Origin: Blakeslea trispora
Lineage: Eukaryota > Mucoromycota > Mucoromycetes > Mucorales > Choanephoraceae
Direction: 5' to 3'
DNA: 64,000 nt
Assembly: GCA_025331445.1 (NCBI GenBank)
Contig: JAIWNE010000013.1
Coordinates: 62,001 to 126,000, forward strand
The first letter of the stretch is position 1; each line of letters starts with the position of its first letter. This document shows, piece by piece, positions 11,059-21,739 of this stretch. The notes beneath the pieces are model-generated. The model searched no databases and had not been told where the DNA came from. It worked only from the letters and a program-made list of their open reading frames with translations. The translations under genes and the position numbers were made by a program.

Positions 11059-12473
11059 TTAATTAGGTTGTGACCAATAAGGTTTTGGCTGGTATTGAGG
11101 TTGTTGGGAATAGACTGATAAATTAGATTGGCTACCATGGAATTGATAAGGGGATGAGAGTGCAGGTGGTTGTGCATACGATGTCAATCCTGCTTGATCG
11201 CTGTAAACAGACGATAGACTGTTCCGTCTTCCAGGTCCAAAATGAGAACTTGTGTTTGACATGGTAGGATGATGGTGCTGAAAGCCTGGCCTTGGCTGTT
11301 GATATCCAAAAGAAGGATTGTTCATGTTGACATTGGGTAGTGTAGGCTGAGGATAATGATGCATCTCTAGCTCTTCCTTGGAATGATAACCTGATTTCTT
11401 CACTCCTCTTTTCTCGGCTTGTTTATGTTTCTCTACTCTATATTTTGCTTGTTTCTTCAAGATTTGTCCAATTCTGACAGACGTTTAGTTTCCATACTCA
11501 AATGAATAATCAACCCCCCTTTTTTTTGTCTTTTTTTTTTACCTTTTATCTACTTTATGACAACAGTATTCTTTAAGGTTGCCTTGAATATGACATAGTA
11601 CAGGGATATAGACAACAACAGCAGCACAGAAATTGATAAAGGAGATGGCAAAGATGATAGTAGAGAACATCATGGTACATGTCATGATTCTTTGAATATA
11701 TGTCTTTCCTAGTTCATCATACGACACTTCAAGACCATCATTGATTTGAATCCATTTGGGTATAATTGTAATCAAAGTCACAATGTTGATGACTTGCCTT
11801 GGAGCCTCAGCTAAAAGGATCTTTTTCCAACCTATATTAAATACATCAAGATCCTGTTCCCATTCAATTTTGAATTTCACCTACCTTTCAGTGTGAAAAA
11901 GACAAAGAAGGCAATTGAATCCATTGTTTTTCTCGAATTATTGATGGTTCGGAACAGACAGAAACAAGAATAATCTTTGGTGGAATAGTATCGATTGGCA
12001 ATTTGAGAGAAAAAGGCAAGCGAGATATCTCTTGTGTCTACGATATCTTTTGACTTTTTCATTTCCCAAAACAAAATCAAGAATGAAACAATAATTGCAC
12101 CCAAGAAAATCCATTTGGCAACTGTGGGTGGAATGGAAGCATCTGCGTTAATACTTGAATCGCCAATGACAATCAATGACACTGTAGAAAAAGTTGAGTG
12201 TTTATTGAGGTTATTATGCATTCTTTTTTTTCTTTGGCTTACCTGCAGTCCATAAATCAGCAATATAAACAGCAAAGCTTTTTAGAATCATCACATACAT
12301 CAATATATAGGCCACTCTTGCTCCACAAGATGGATCTCGAAATTCACGTACATCCACATAATCAAACTTATGATCCCTTACTACTTCATTCTTCCATTTT
12401 GGCCCATTACCTCCACAACACTTTGTATTTTGTTAATACGTTTTCCTATGTCTTTATGATTCAATCTCACCAT
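11059..12473 (-). CDS. KCH-family potassium transporter (Kch1/Prm6-like membrane protein)
   Basis: Five exons (12471-12473, 12243-12420, 11885-12181, 11543-11831, 11059-11473) give 393 residues. Exon 1 contributes only the ATG: an intron at 12421-12470 (GTGAGA...AAAG) follows it directly, and exon 2 continues CCGGNGPKWKNEVV and DHKFDYVDVREF, which matches the N-terminus of fungal KCH proteins. Several hydrophobic segments follow (for example WIFLGAIIVSFLILFW). The family hallmarks are FFVFFTLKGWKK, LAEAPRQVIN and CCHKVDKRIGQILKK. The last 100 residues are Pro/Gln/Ser-rich and probably disordered. Yeast Kch1 and Kch2 mediate low-affinity K+ uptake linked to calcium signalling in the mating response; that role here is inferred. 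Confidence 0.88.
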
Positions 12474-13221
12474 TAAAAAAAAATATGATTATTTTCTTAT
12501 AAAACAAGATAGAAAGAAAAGCACTAGTGCAAGAGATAGAGAAAAAAAAAGAGAGAGAATAAAAGAAGAGAAAAGAACGACCCCCTCCTCACAGTCTCAC
12601 TCTCAATCTTGCTTGTTATTCTGTACTGTATTACAAAACAAAGGGAGGAAACTAGGCACGCGAATGCTTATTTTTGGCACAACTCCGCTCCTTTTTAGGT
12701 ATCAACATTTAATACTTTAGAACTCCATTGAACCATTGAATAGACCATTCAACCTCTGGCTATGTTTACCATAACAGACAAAAACTATCTTCTCTCCCCC
12801 CTCCCCTAGAATCCCCAGATACACAAGTTGTGTAGGGTTCTTTTGTTTTTGGTTGAATTCAATTCTATTGGCATACGCAATTCATCGCCTAAACAAATTC
12901 TCTCCATCCTTCATATAAGTGATTAAAGTTTCAACAATTTCTTTTTTTCCAATTTTATGAATTTCACCGTTATGATCGGAACTTTATTTATGTCGTGGTG
13001 TAACTGCTCTTTTTTCTTGTCATTCATTACCCTGAATAACAATTTGGCTGTCAATGGATGGTTACCATAGAGACTGAATGTCATGGTAACAAAAATGCAT
13101 AAAGTTTATTGGTTATAAATATAGAAAGAGAGATATATAGGTGTGTGCGTGTGTATATGGAAAATCATTGCAGTATAAAACAAAACAAAAAAAAGGGGGG
13201 GGGGAGGGGAAATGACAATGC
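12474..13221. other. Intergenic, KCH promoter side
   Basis: About 750 bp between the KCH start and the stop of the next minus-strand gene. It has GA-rich and C-rich stretches at 12540-12600 and G/T-rich repeats near 13138-13160. No coding relic seen. Confidence 0.5.
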
Positions 13222-14399
13222 TCATAGCCCATTTACCTTGTCTGGCATGATAGCCACTTCTTTCACTTCTAATTCAAAATCCTGTTGAGTGAAAGGCGAT
13301 TCTGTTAACTTTGTATCTTCCAATAAGTTGATGGATTCTTTAGGCAGAGAAATAGCCAGAGAAGATGGTGAGCTATCATGTTCTCTAGTGACTAAGGGTA
13401 TATCTTCTTCATCTTCTTCTTCATCTTCTTCATCACCCAACAGTTGAGATCGAATACTATCTGTTTAACAGTAAGGTCAATAACTCACCCCTTTAATATA
13501 TATATATATATCATAAGCTATTACTTGCCTAGTCGAGATTCGCTAATAGGTGAGAATCGAATCATATTGTCATCAGGAAAATGATCGTAGAGGTAAGACT
13601 CAATAATGGATAACTGAGCACATTGTCTGGCCAAATTAGCAAACACTTGCTTGTCTGTTCGATACCTTTTTTTTTTAAGGAAAAATGTCAGTATTTCCTT
13701 CTCTCTTTCTTCCCCAATTCTTACTTACAGTCGATAGGCTTCCTTGTTGAGACAGTGTCTATCTATCAGTCTATCCAACACGGCCTTCTTGAAGATGTTT
13801 TTGATATAATGAAGCACATGGAAAATATAGTCTTCATAAGGTCTCCAGGTAGGAAACTGTTGAGACATGGACAGATTACCACCTTTATCAATCAACGGAT
13901 GAAACATATCACTCATAAAAGTGACTGAAGGGGAATAGTCAGGATAATTCTGAGGTATGGCCACTCTAAACTTAAATACGCCTGATTGATAGAGTCCTTG
14001 GTGAACAAACAGGACACCATACCACACTATCATTTTGGTGATTAGCCCTATCATTAAATCAGAGATTTAGTGATTTACCATTCAAGTTTTCAGAAGAAGG
14101 CATCACATAGACACCTAGAGGACAATGGTTTGCATTCTTAAGGTTGGTACTATAGATAACGAAAAAAAAAATGAGTTTATCTCTCTTTATCTTTATAGAT
14201 AGAGTCACTACAATTCAGTCATAAGCTCATAACGTTTAAACTGAGAAGATTCAAGGTGAGGTGAGTCTAGGTTGTCTTCCCAATCGTCTAGGTTAGGTCG
14301 CCTTGAACGATCTCTAGGCAAGGCAGCTACACTGTTACTTTTGGTGCGAATATGAGAAAACACGTTACTGACATTAGGAGAACGAGTGGTGCTACCCAT
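13222..14399 (-). CDS. FTS/AKTIP-like ubiquitin-conjugating enzyme variant (inactive E2)
   Basis: Reads from ATG 14399 to TGA 13222-13224 with four or more introns. The N-terminal 50 residues are basic and Ser-rich. The UBC fold follows: ELMTEF, NHCPLGVYVMPS, VWYGVLFVHQGLYQSG, FRVAIPQNYPD and MFHPLIDKGGNLSM. Active E2s have an HPN motif and a Cys about eight residues later; here the motif is HPL and the Cys is absent, as in AKTIP/FTS. The C-terminus is acidic and disordered. FTS is a subunit of the FHF complex with Hook and FHIP, which links dynein to early endosomes in filamentous fungi. That role is inferred from family membership; Hook and FHIP are not in this window. Confidence 0.85.
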
Positions 14400-14569
14400 C
14401 TTTCTAGCACCTGTAGAAGGTGAAACATAAGGTGCCTTTATTTTAAAGAGTATGTGTCAATCCATAGGATGAGCTTTTATGTTATTCTGAAGTACCTTGC
14501 TCATGACTTGTACAGGAAAATAAAAAATAAATAAATAAAATAAAATAAAATTAAAAAAAAAAAGCAGGC

Positions 14570-15675
14570 TTATGTCTTTTGTTGTTGTTGTTGGTGTTGT
14601 TGTTCTTTCCAGTGACCCACTCGTTGCCTGATTCGCCTCTTTAAATCGAGTTGCCTATGTAGAATGATACGCAAATCATTTCTTCGGTCTGTTAGGCGTA
14701 CTAAACTAGATTCGAGAAATCGTCTTAGTTGTAATAATTCGGTATCGGATGTACTACCCTCATAGGCTTCAATGGGTATCAGATTACTTAGGTTCAGTGA
14801 GGCTGCATGAGGTGTATTGTCTACTAGAAATGTCTTGCTTAAATCGCGTCCAAGAGCACAGAGATCCTTGATATACAAGACTTCTTTTGTAGAAGCAGAT
14901 CGCATACGAATGCATGATTCACGAGTCAACATGTGCCTGAATCAAACACAATGGAATTAGAAAAGAAAATAGGTTAAAAAAAAAGCTACTTACGTAATCA
15001 ATTGATTCTCAGGATCAAGACACCCTATAGCCATGCTTGCATAATCCCTACAACCTGCAGTCCAGACGACCACTTCAAATAAACTTGCTGCCCATGTTAA
15101 AAATTCAACCACACCAGGGCGTAGTCTTCCTGCTAATAAACAACTATAGTCATCTTTTGCATAAACAGCATAGTCCACATACCCATCATTGCTTGTATCA
15201 CGGTAAGTATGTAATAGAGTTTCATCTAGATCAAGGACTATCGCATTATTGAGTATATGATTAATATTGTTATTATTTTTTTCATTACCTAATGTAGGTT
15301 TCGCGTCGTCTTTTTTAGGTGGTAAATGAGGTTTCATACCCTTTAGTCTAGCATGTATAGAAGGCCAACGAGCCATAAATGCATCTAGGGTAGAACATTC
15401 ATAACTTAAAAAAAAAAAAAGAGATAAACGTCAACAGAATAGAAAACAAGAACAAGGGTGATTGCTTACTCGTTCAACTGGTCTACTAATGAGTCGATCC
15501 TTAGTGTATCGTCGTCCAAAGTCTGTCGCGAGTGTGAAATGGTCAACAAAGGAGGATCTGTTACCAACACTTTGTCAGTGGAGTCAAGCGGAACTGGTGG
15601 TGCTTTCCGTTTCTTGTTTTGAGTAGGAGGCGAATATGAATCTAGGTTGGCTTGTTGGTATCGAGTAAGCACCAT
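14570..15675 (-). CDS. FCP1/SCP-type (HAD) protein phosphatase, NLI-interacting-factor-like
   Basis: The chosen start is the ATG at 15675 (MVLTRYQQ); stop is at 14570. The N-terminal 110 residues are low-complexity with a basic KKRKAPP stretch. The catalytic FCPH domain begins with IVLDLDETLLH, the DXDXT motif where the first Asp forms the phospho-enzyme. It continues through RLRPGVVEFL, VVVWTAGCRDYA and LVDNTPHAA, so all catalytic blocks are present. A basic C-terminal helix ends in a polyQ-like tail. Relatives dephosphorylate Ser/Thr in the RNA polymerase II CTD or lipins. I cannot choose between them. It is divergent from the GatC gene with only 116 bp between start codons. Confidence 0.82.
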
Positions 15676-15791
15676 GAATAAATAAGCAAAGGAAAAAAAA
15701 AAGAGAAAGAAAAAAGTGTGTATGTGTGTGTATTGATGCATTTTATTTATTTGTTCTTTTTTTTTTCTCCTTCTTTTTTTTTGGTAGAATA
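15676..15791. promoter_or_regulatory. Short bidirectional intergenic region (FCP1-like / GatC)
   Basis: 116 bp separate two divergent start codons. The interval is dominated by A-rich then T/C-rich tracts, with a GTGTATGTGTGTGTA stretch between. Both promoters and 5' UTRs must share or overlap this interval. No named motif is claimed. Confidence 0.5.
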
Positions 15792-16326
15792 ATGAAACAA
15801 TTTATCTCGAGATTATACAGTACAAAAGGTAAGTTTATGAGACTACGAAACGCTATATCTCACAAGGCAATGATAGGGTTAGCACCTGTAGATAAACAAT
15901 GTATAGTAAAGTGTCACTCTATTCTAAAAAAAAAACTAGGGTATCGTTTACTCATACTCTTCACTTTATAAGCCATTAAAGCCTACATGGTCTATTCAGT
16001 CTCTGCTTGAACCAGTAGGAGAACCGATCTCGGACAAACAATTTGATCACCTCCTTTCACTTGCTCGGCTCAAAGTAGACAAAGAACGCGTCACTTTGAA
16101 AAAGGAGATTGACCAACTCACACAGTTCACAGAACATATCAAGAAACTCAATATAGACCAAAAGCCAATGACTCATATTTGGCAAGAACAAACAGGACAA
16201 CAATTGCGTAGCGATGAACAAGTAGAAACAGAGCAACAAAAGAGAGGAAGAGATCTGTTAAGACATGCAGAAAAGAAAAGTGGACATTTTTATGTTGTAC
16301 AAGGAAGTTTACCAAGTACGGATTAA
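15792..16326 (+). CDS. Mitochondrial glutamyl-tRNA(Gln) amidotransferase subunit C
   Basis: Two exons, 15792-15905 and 15973-16326, give 155 residues; a second in-phase donor at the GTAGAT around 15888 would give a slightly shorter exon 1. The N-terminus (MKQFISRLYSTK) is a basic, Ser/Arg-rich mitochondrial presequence. Exon 2 carries the GatC signature: FDHLLSLARLKVDKER followed by a helical ITQ-like segment (EIDQLTQFTEHIKKL). GatC stabilises the GatA-GatB complex that converts Glu-tRNA(Gln) to Gln-tRNA(Gln) in mitochondria. The stop lies 25 bp from the stop of the convergent PITP gene. The family call is good; the exon 1 to exon 2 junction is the uncertain part. Confidence 0.75.
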
Positions 16327-16351
16327 ATAGCAAAAAAAAAACAAGCAATAT

Positions 16352-17463
16352 CTATTTCTCCTCAAGAGGAGAAGTACCAACATTTCTCTTTTCATCCAAG
16401 TCTTTCTTGGTTTGTTCTTCAATCTTTCTAATATCTTCAATGGTCAATCCAAACCATCTATCAGTCCAACAGAAGAGTTGTCTATAGAAAGAATACATGA
16501 GTGTGACTGCGTTATAAGAAAAAAGAGAGAGAGCATTTACCTGTGGAAGGTAGTGAATAAAGTATGAATTGCTTTTGCGATAAAGGATTCAGTTCTACTT
16601 TGAATGCCAAACCACTTGAATTCGATATAGACAAGTTTATAACAGGTCATGACAGGCTCACATGTCTTTTGCCAGTTAGGGTCTGTTAAAGGACCACGAC
16701 CTGTCTTTTCAGAGTGGAATGTCTTTGGGTCTTCATCAGGCTTATAATCCTTAGCATCCAACTTATCATGAGCAATATCAATCAATACCACATTACGCTT
16801 CTTCAAGTCTTCTTTGCTGATGTTGAGCGCATTTTCAAGTTCACCACGAGAACCGTCTACATGAAGTGTTTCATACACAATAGAGAAAGCATCCTTCATA
16901 TAACCATTCTACAGATCCAATTTCTGTTAGATTCACTTACTATTCAAACAAACACTATCGGTATAGAAATTACCTTTAACACTATATTAAGAATATATAA
17001 AGAAAAAATCATAGGCTTAGTTATATGCACATAAAAGGGGACTATTGCTGTTTCCTCTTACCAGTTTTACAATAAGGATAAGCGTTCCAAGCCTATTGTT
17101 TTTTTTTCAACAGTTAAAATTAAGTTGCTTAAGAAGAGAAATAGAACTTACCTCTTCGTAGAGTTCGAGAGCACCAGCAGGAGCAACAGTACGAACCCAA
17201 GCAGGAACACGAGAAGCCAAACGGTAGATCTTGTAAGTATATTGACCCTTTTCTTCTCCCTTTTCATATGGTTCGTTCTTTAACACTTCAACACCTTCAC
17301 CACCACCTGTGGATTTCTTTGAGGCCATAGCAGTAGCATACAGTTGTGCTAAGTACGTGTCAATTACATGAAAGAAACAATTCAGGGCAACCATCAAGAA
17401 CTTACCAATTTGGTATTCCTTTTCAGTACAGTTGTTGATAATACGGTATTCGTTAATGATCAT
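16352..17463 (-). CDS. Class I phosphatidylinositol transfer protein (PITP-alpha/beta type)
   Basis: Starts at ATG 17463 with MIINEYRI and ends at TAG 16352-16354. The single domain is well conserved: [63 protein letters not shown] and, near the end, WFGIQ and [17 protein letters not shown]. These are the landmarks of mammalian-type PITPs, which exchange phosphatidylinositol for phosphatidylcholine between membranes and are unrelated to yeast Sec14. Ascomycete yeasts lack this family, so its presence fits an early-diverging lineage (inference). There are at least four introns, and exon 2 begins right after a GCAC splice. Confidence 0.92.
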
Positions 17464-17741
17464 GTTGAGTTGTTATTTAAGAGGAAAAGAGAGTAAAAGA
17501 AAAAAAAAGGGAAAATGACGAGTAAATAACTAATTAAATGGAGTTGGAAAATAAAAAGGTGTCTATTTTTGGTTGTTCAGAAAGAGAAGAATTGCTTAGT
17601 TATGGTTGGTGGAACCTGTTGGTGATGAAAAGCGGAAGTGAAAAAAAGGGGGGAGCACTCTATAGGAAACAAACTTGTTTCATCCATGCGCGCCTTATTG
17701 GGGGGAGGGGTATGGACTGAAGCAAGGCTGAGCAAATTGAC

Positions 17742-18040
17742 TTATTTGTTGTCGCCAATCTCTTCATAAAGAGAGGGTATCTTGATATCAACAGGCTAAA
17801 GCGCATTTTAGTTGAAAAACTTACCATTTGAAAGTCCGGGTAAATGCACTTTTCAGGATCACGTAATTCATTCAAGCATTTTAAAGTAAAGAAATCAAAT
17901 CGCCATCTTACACAACAATCTACTTGTTGTAGACAAGATTTGTTAAAAGATGATTCACTTACAGACGCAAATTCTGCAAACAGAGTTGTTAAAGGGCTTA
18001 ATGAGGTAAAAGAAAAGGGACTTTCTAGTTTAATGTCTCG
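17742..18040 (-). CDS. Tentative uncharacterised small ORF
   Basis: On the minus strand a frame open from about 18040 reads LKCLNELRDPEKCIYPDFQM and then meets a consensus-like GTAAGT at 17824. Removing 17796-17824 would join it to PVDIKIPSLYEEIGDNK and a stop at 17742. That would-be intron is only 29 nt, which is shorter than every other intron here, and no ATG begins the upstream frame. An opposing plus-strand frame (17844-18119) is equally open. I do not recognise either product. This could be a small gene with a missed 5' exon or chance. Confidence 0.2.
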
Positions 18041-18135
18041 GTTGGACCCATTTCAGGTCATTTGTAGTATATTTAGTGGCAATGTAGTGATTCATAACAA
18101 TCAGCCAAAAGAGAACTAGAGAAATCTACAAGAGT

Positions 18136-18136
<1 letters not shown>

Positions 18137-18182
<46 letters not shown>
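18137..18182. repeat. (AG)23 microsatellite
   Basis: An uninterrupted AG dinucleotide run of 46 nt. The interval 18183-18680 that follows contains no recognisable gene. Confidence 0.95.
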
Positions 18183-18185
<3 letters not shown>

Positions 18186-18680
18186 GCCGTCTGCATAAGT
18201 TAATAACAGAGAAATAAACATGCTATTGGCTGAGCAGAAAGTCTTCTTGCAAAGCACCAAGCAGACTAACTTAGCCCTCAAAAAAGCCATAGGAGTGTCC
18301 ATTCTCACACAATGCCTATTATACTTTCTGTTGTTTGCTTGTGCATTGTACTCGATCCCAAAAAATACAAAATACATAACCTCTTGTTCATGTCTTTTTC
18401 TTTTTTCCAGGTAAAGATAAGACAGTAACATTACTATTGCTTTCTTCAATGAAAAGAATGCTAACAAAGAGTCTTACAACTGAAAATATAACATGCTTAT
18501 ATGTCATTACAAGGAATAGTCCAATTGAATTGAATGGGCAGACAACTGTACAATAGGTTCGATTTAAGAAATTTGGTTCTGATTGGCTTACACTGTTCTT
18601 TTATTGTGCAACATTATTCTCACTCCTGTGACATCATTTTAAAAAAAGGGGGGATTGCATGAATAAAATAAGATTCCTTT

Positions 18681-19942
18681 TTATTCTGTCAAAATCACAT
18701 TCTGTTGTATCTGTGCACTACTCTCTTCAATTGGTTGTTCTGAGCTAGAGGATTCAGCTTGATCTTCTTTTGGTAATTCAGCTTGTTTCTCTTTTGGTGG
18801 CTCCACTTGCTCTAAAGGCTTTTCTTCTATCGGATGAGATGCTTGATCGCGCAAAGGTATAATGAGTGGTTGTTTTTTGTCTTCCAGAACAACCACTTCA
18901 GAAGGCTGCTCATCTTGCTTCAACCATATATAGAAAATAGGAAATTCAATAATCTGTTCATCTTTTAGCACGTCTCGGAACAAGGCATCTAGCACAGACG
19001 TCACATTCACAAAATGACCTCGAGGTGCCTTTTCCTTCTTCAGGGCAATCACGAATTGATCAATACCAGCATCGATAAACTCGCTCAATTGATGTCGAAT
19101 GGTAGCATAAGAGCCTTTGCCTTGAGGATGTTCAGATAAAAGTAGATTTTCAAAGAAAGCATAAAATGGTTTGTTGCTCGGATACCTATCATACCATTGG
19201 AAAAATGAATAAAAAGAAAATTTTGTATACACACATTGCAATACATACGAATGTTCCAAATAACGCTCTCTCTTATTGTTTCGACAGAAATTGACTTCGA
19301 TAGACCAGAAGATTTGCTTATGGCTACTATGGAATTAGAGGCCTTTTTATTTTCAAATGATACATTGAACTTACTTTTTACTGTAGTTGGTTTGATTGAT
19401 CTTGCTTCGGCTCATACCAACAGGCAAATAAGAATAATGAATACCTGCTTGATTGGCTGATTTTGATAACGCTTTGGCTCGATTTTCTGCATTTTTCGAT
19501 TTAAGATCTCTCGACACTTCCATTCGACTCCTTGTGAAATTATCTGTTTGCCTTGACACATCTTCTAAATAGGTATAATCTAAAGAAACAAGTGAATAAG
19601 TCTGCTTGAAGAGATAAAATCAAAAGACTTCTTACCACTCATCATGTTGGATTCAGTATATTTTTGTAAAGAAACATAGGATGTTTTGTCTCGAACACCA
19701 GAGCATTCGGAATTCTGCTTGTGTTGCTTGACGCAATCAACTGAACAAGTGTGGATCAGACATCGAGGACAGGTATAGATCCAGTTATGAGTTTGGCATA
19801 ATTGACAAAGTTTTGCCTGTTGAGCTTCTTCTTCTGTCATGGCTGGTATATCGTGTCTTACTCGGGCAGACAAATCGTCTTGAATAGAAGCTGCAACAAT
19901 AGTGACGCCTGATTCATCGTGATCAGTAAGTGTAGATTCCAT
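18681..19942 (-). CDS. Box C/D snoRNA protein 1 (BCD1/ZNHIT6-like), HIT zinc finger
   Basis: Reads from ATG 19942 to TAA 18681-18683 in about five exons. The N-terminal HIT-type zinc finger has paired cysteines: CQLC, YTCPRC, HTCSVDCVKQH and CSGVRDK. It is followed by the family blocks TSYVSLQKYTE, YTYLEDVSRQ, NQAGIHYSYLPVGM and KPFYAFFENLL. The tail from about residue 250 is rich in Glu, Pro and Gln and includes two similar LEQVEPPKEKQAE-type stretches. BCD1 is a nuclear assembly factor for box C/D snoRNPs that acts with R2TP components. Splice sites around 19200-19400 were placed by eye (GTAAGT at 19370, acceptor before ERYLEHS) and may be off by a few codons. Confidence 0.82.
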
Positions 19943-21739
19943 ATTTTTCTAAAAGTGAGTCAAAAAAAACAAAAACTAAGAAAAGTTTTTTTTTTTCTCT
20001 TTTTCGGTCAAAACATCAATTTTTTAAAGCTCAGTTTTAGGTTAGAGATCCCTTTTTCTCTTAGAAATCTATAAATCAACTTTCAGATATCCTTTGTTTG
20101 GCTTGATCGTGTCATGAAATTCTCTGTTTTCAATGTAAAGAGAATGAAAGTGAAATCATTGCTGTTTGCTGCCATTGCCCTTTTTTAAAAAGAAAAACCT
20201 TCAGTAAAACACTAGCAAGAGACATTCAATTAAATCTTAACAACTCTCTAAACAAAAACCATCCATTGATTATTCTGCTGATATCGATAGTTTTACAAAA
20301 GCTAGACAAAGAAAAGTCTTTGTTTTTCCTTCTTTTGAGGCATACTCCAATTGTAAGAAAAGCTTGTATGAAAGAAAAACAAAGAACAAGAGAAAGTTCC
20401 TTTTATTATTCTTATTTCTAAAAAAAAAAAAACTAAAGAGCTTTAAACATGTCAAAGAGTTTTATCAGAAAGGGCTTGCGGAGAACAATTGAAATAACAA
20501 GGACATGGTGTATTATAGCGTAGATTGATGTTTCTTCTGATTTCTTACACTACAGAAAGAGAGAGCAAATAAAAGGAAAATAGCCTCTTGTTCATGCCAC
20601 CAGTAAACTGTCTTGTCAACTCCTCTATAATTAAAGTAACACATATCCAAGACCGAAACATGCGGAGCATCTAAGCATGGGACTAGACCAATCAACTCGG
20701 AACAAATGATAGTTCATATGAAATTTAAGCAACGTAATAAAAGAGAGGAAAGAGAGTGACGATAAACTGGAACCTATTCATCGTTTCTTTTTTATCGGAT
20801 CGGTCTCGCTAAAGCTGTATTACTGTCATGTTTTGAAACGAAAATCAACCAATGTTATCAAATTGTAGTTATGTAATTCAGGTTGCTTTTGTGTGTATTA
20901 CTATATGGCTCAAGAAGAGCTACAGCATGTCTAATTCTTGATAGTAGCTTTTAATTTCTTTTTTGTGGGGGAGAAATCAGATGCCAATATTCTACTTCAA
21001 ATCGAATTCTTTGTAGATCACCAACTTCAGTTATATAAGCAACTTTTTGATTTTAATTCAAAAATTCTCGCTTTTGATGTGAAGGGTTTCTAGACTACGC
21101 ATAAAAAAGAAATTCAATGCTGAGGCTCTGTTCAATAAGTCGTAGAGAACATCAACAGCTCTATCTTTGATATTTATAGAACTTTACAGATAGAGCTGAT
21201 CAAAGTATCCTTTGACCTATCTTTTGTTATATCCACAGCAATATCTATCAATCATAGTTATCTAAAACATATTCCAATTACATCAAATGTTTAACATGCT
21301 CCAATTATATTAAATGTTTAACACACTATTTCAGAAAATAGGCTCTATATTAAAAGAAATAGATGACACCTAGAAGAGGTGCCTTCTTCTCTTGTTGCGA
21401 AAGAACCAAAAAGACTTTATGGTAATACAGATAAGTTGCTTCCTTGGTAACATCAGTTTGATTCCTGACATTCTTTTTTTGCTACCTAGTCATCAGAAAA
21501 AAGTGGCATGTGAAAGCATTAGTCGGAGTAAGAATTAATTACTGCTGACAGAATGAAAAGCACTTATGTCTGTGTGAATTTGGGCTATTAATTCGACTTA
21601 GTCAGTTAAATTACCGGAAGAACCATTATAAAGAAATATTTTACCCCGCCTTTTTTTTTATATTTTGTATTCTTGTTGTCCCTTTTCTTTTTCTTTTTCT
21701 CTTCATTTCTTTTTTTTTTAATAGAAACCATTCCCTAAT
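19943..21739. other. Gene-poor 1.8-kb intergenic region
   Basis: No coding sequence could be supported. It holds an 11-bp inverted repeat with a 21-nt loop (21156-21166 and 21188-21198), an imperfect tandem repeat of about 27 bp at 21270-21323, and T/C-rich tracts at 21650-21718 just before the acyl-CoA oxidase ATG. Confidence 0.5.
21156..21198. repeat. 11-bp perfect inverted repeat
   Basis: CAGCTCTATCT at 21156-21166 is matched by AGATAGAGCTG at 21188-21198, leaving a 21-nt loop. It could form a hairpin in RNA, but no neighbouring feature suggests a role; it may be the edge of a decayed element. Confidence 0.6.

Noticed and set aside
15676..15741. Upstream in-frame extension of the FCP1-like protein (hydrophobic, Phe-rich)
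   Set aside because: The extra residues come from the A-rich promoter tract read as Phe codons, so the Met at 15675 was chosen as start.
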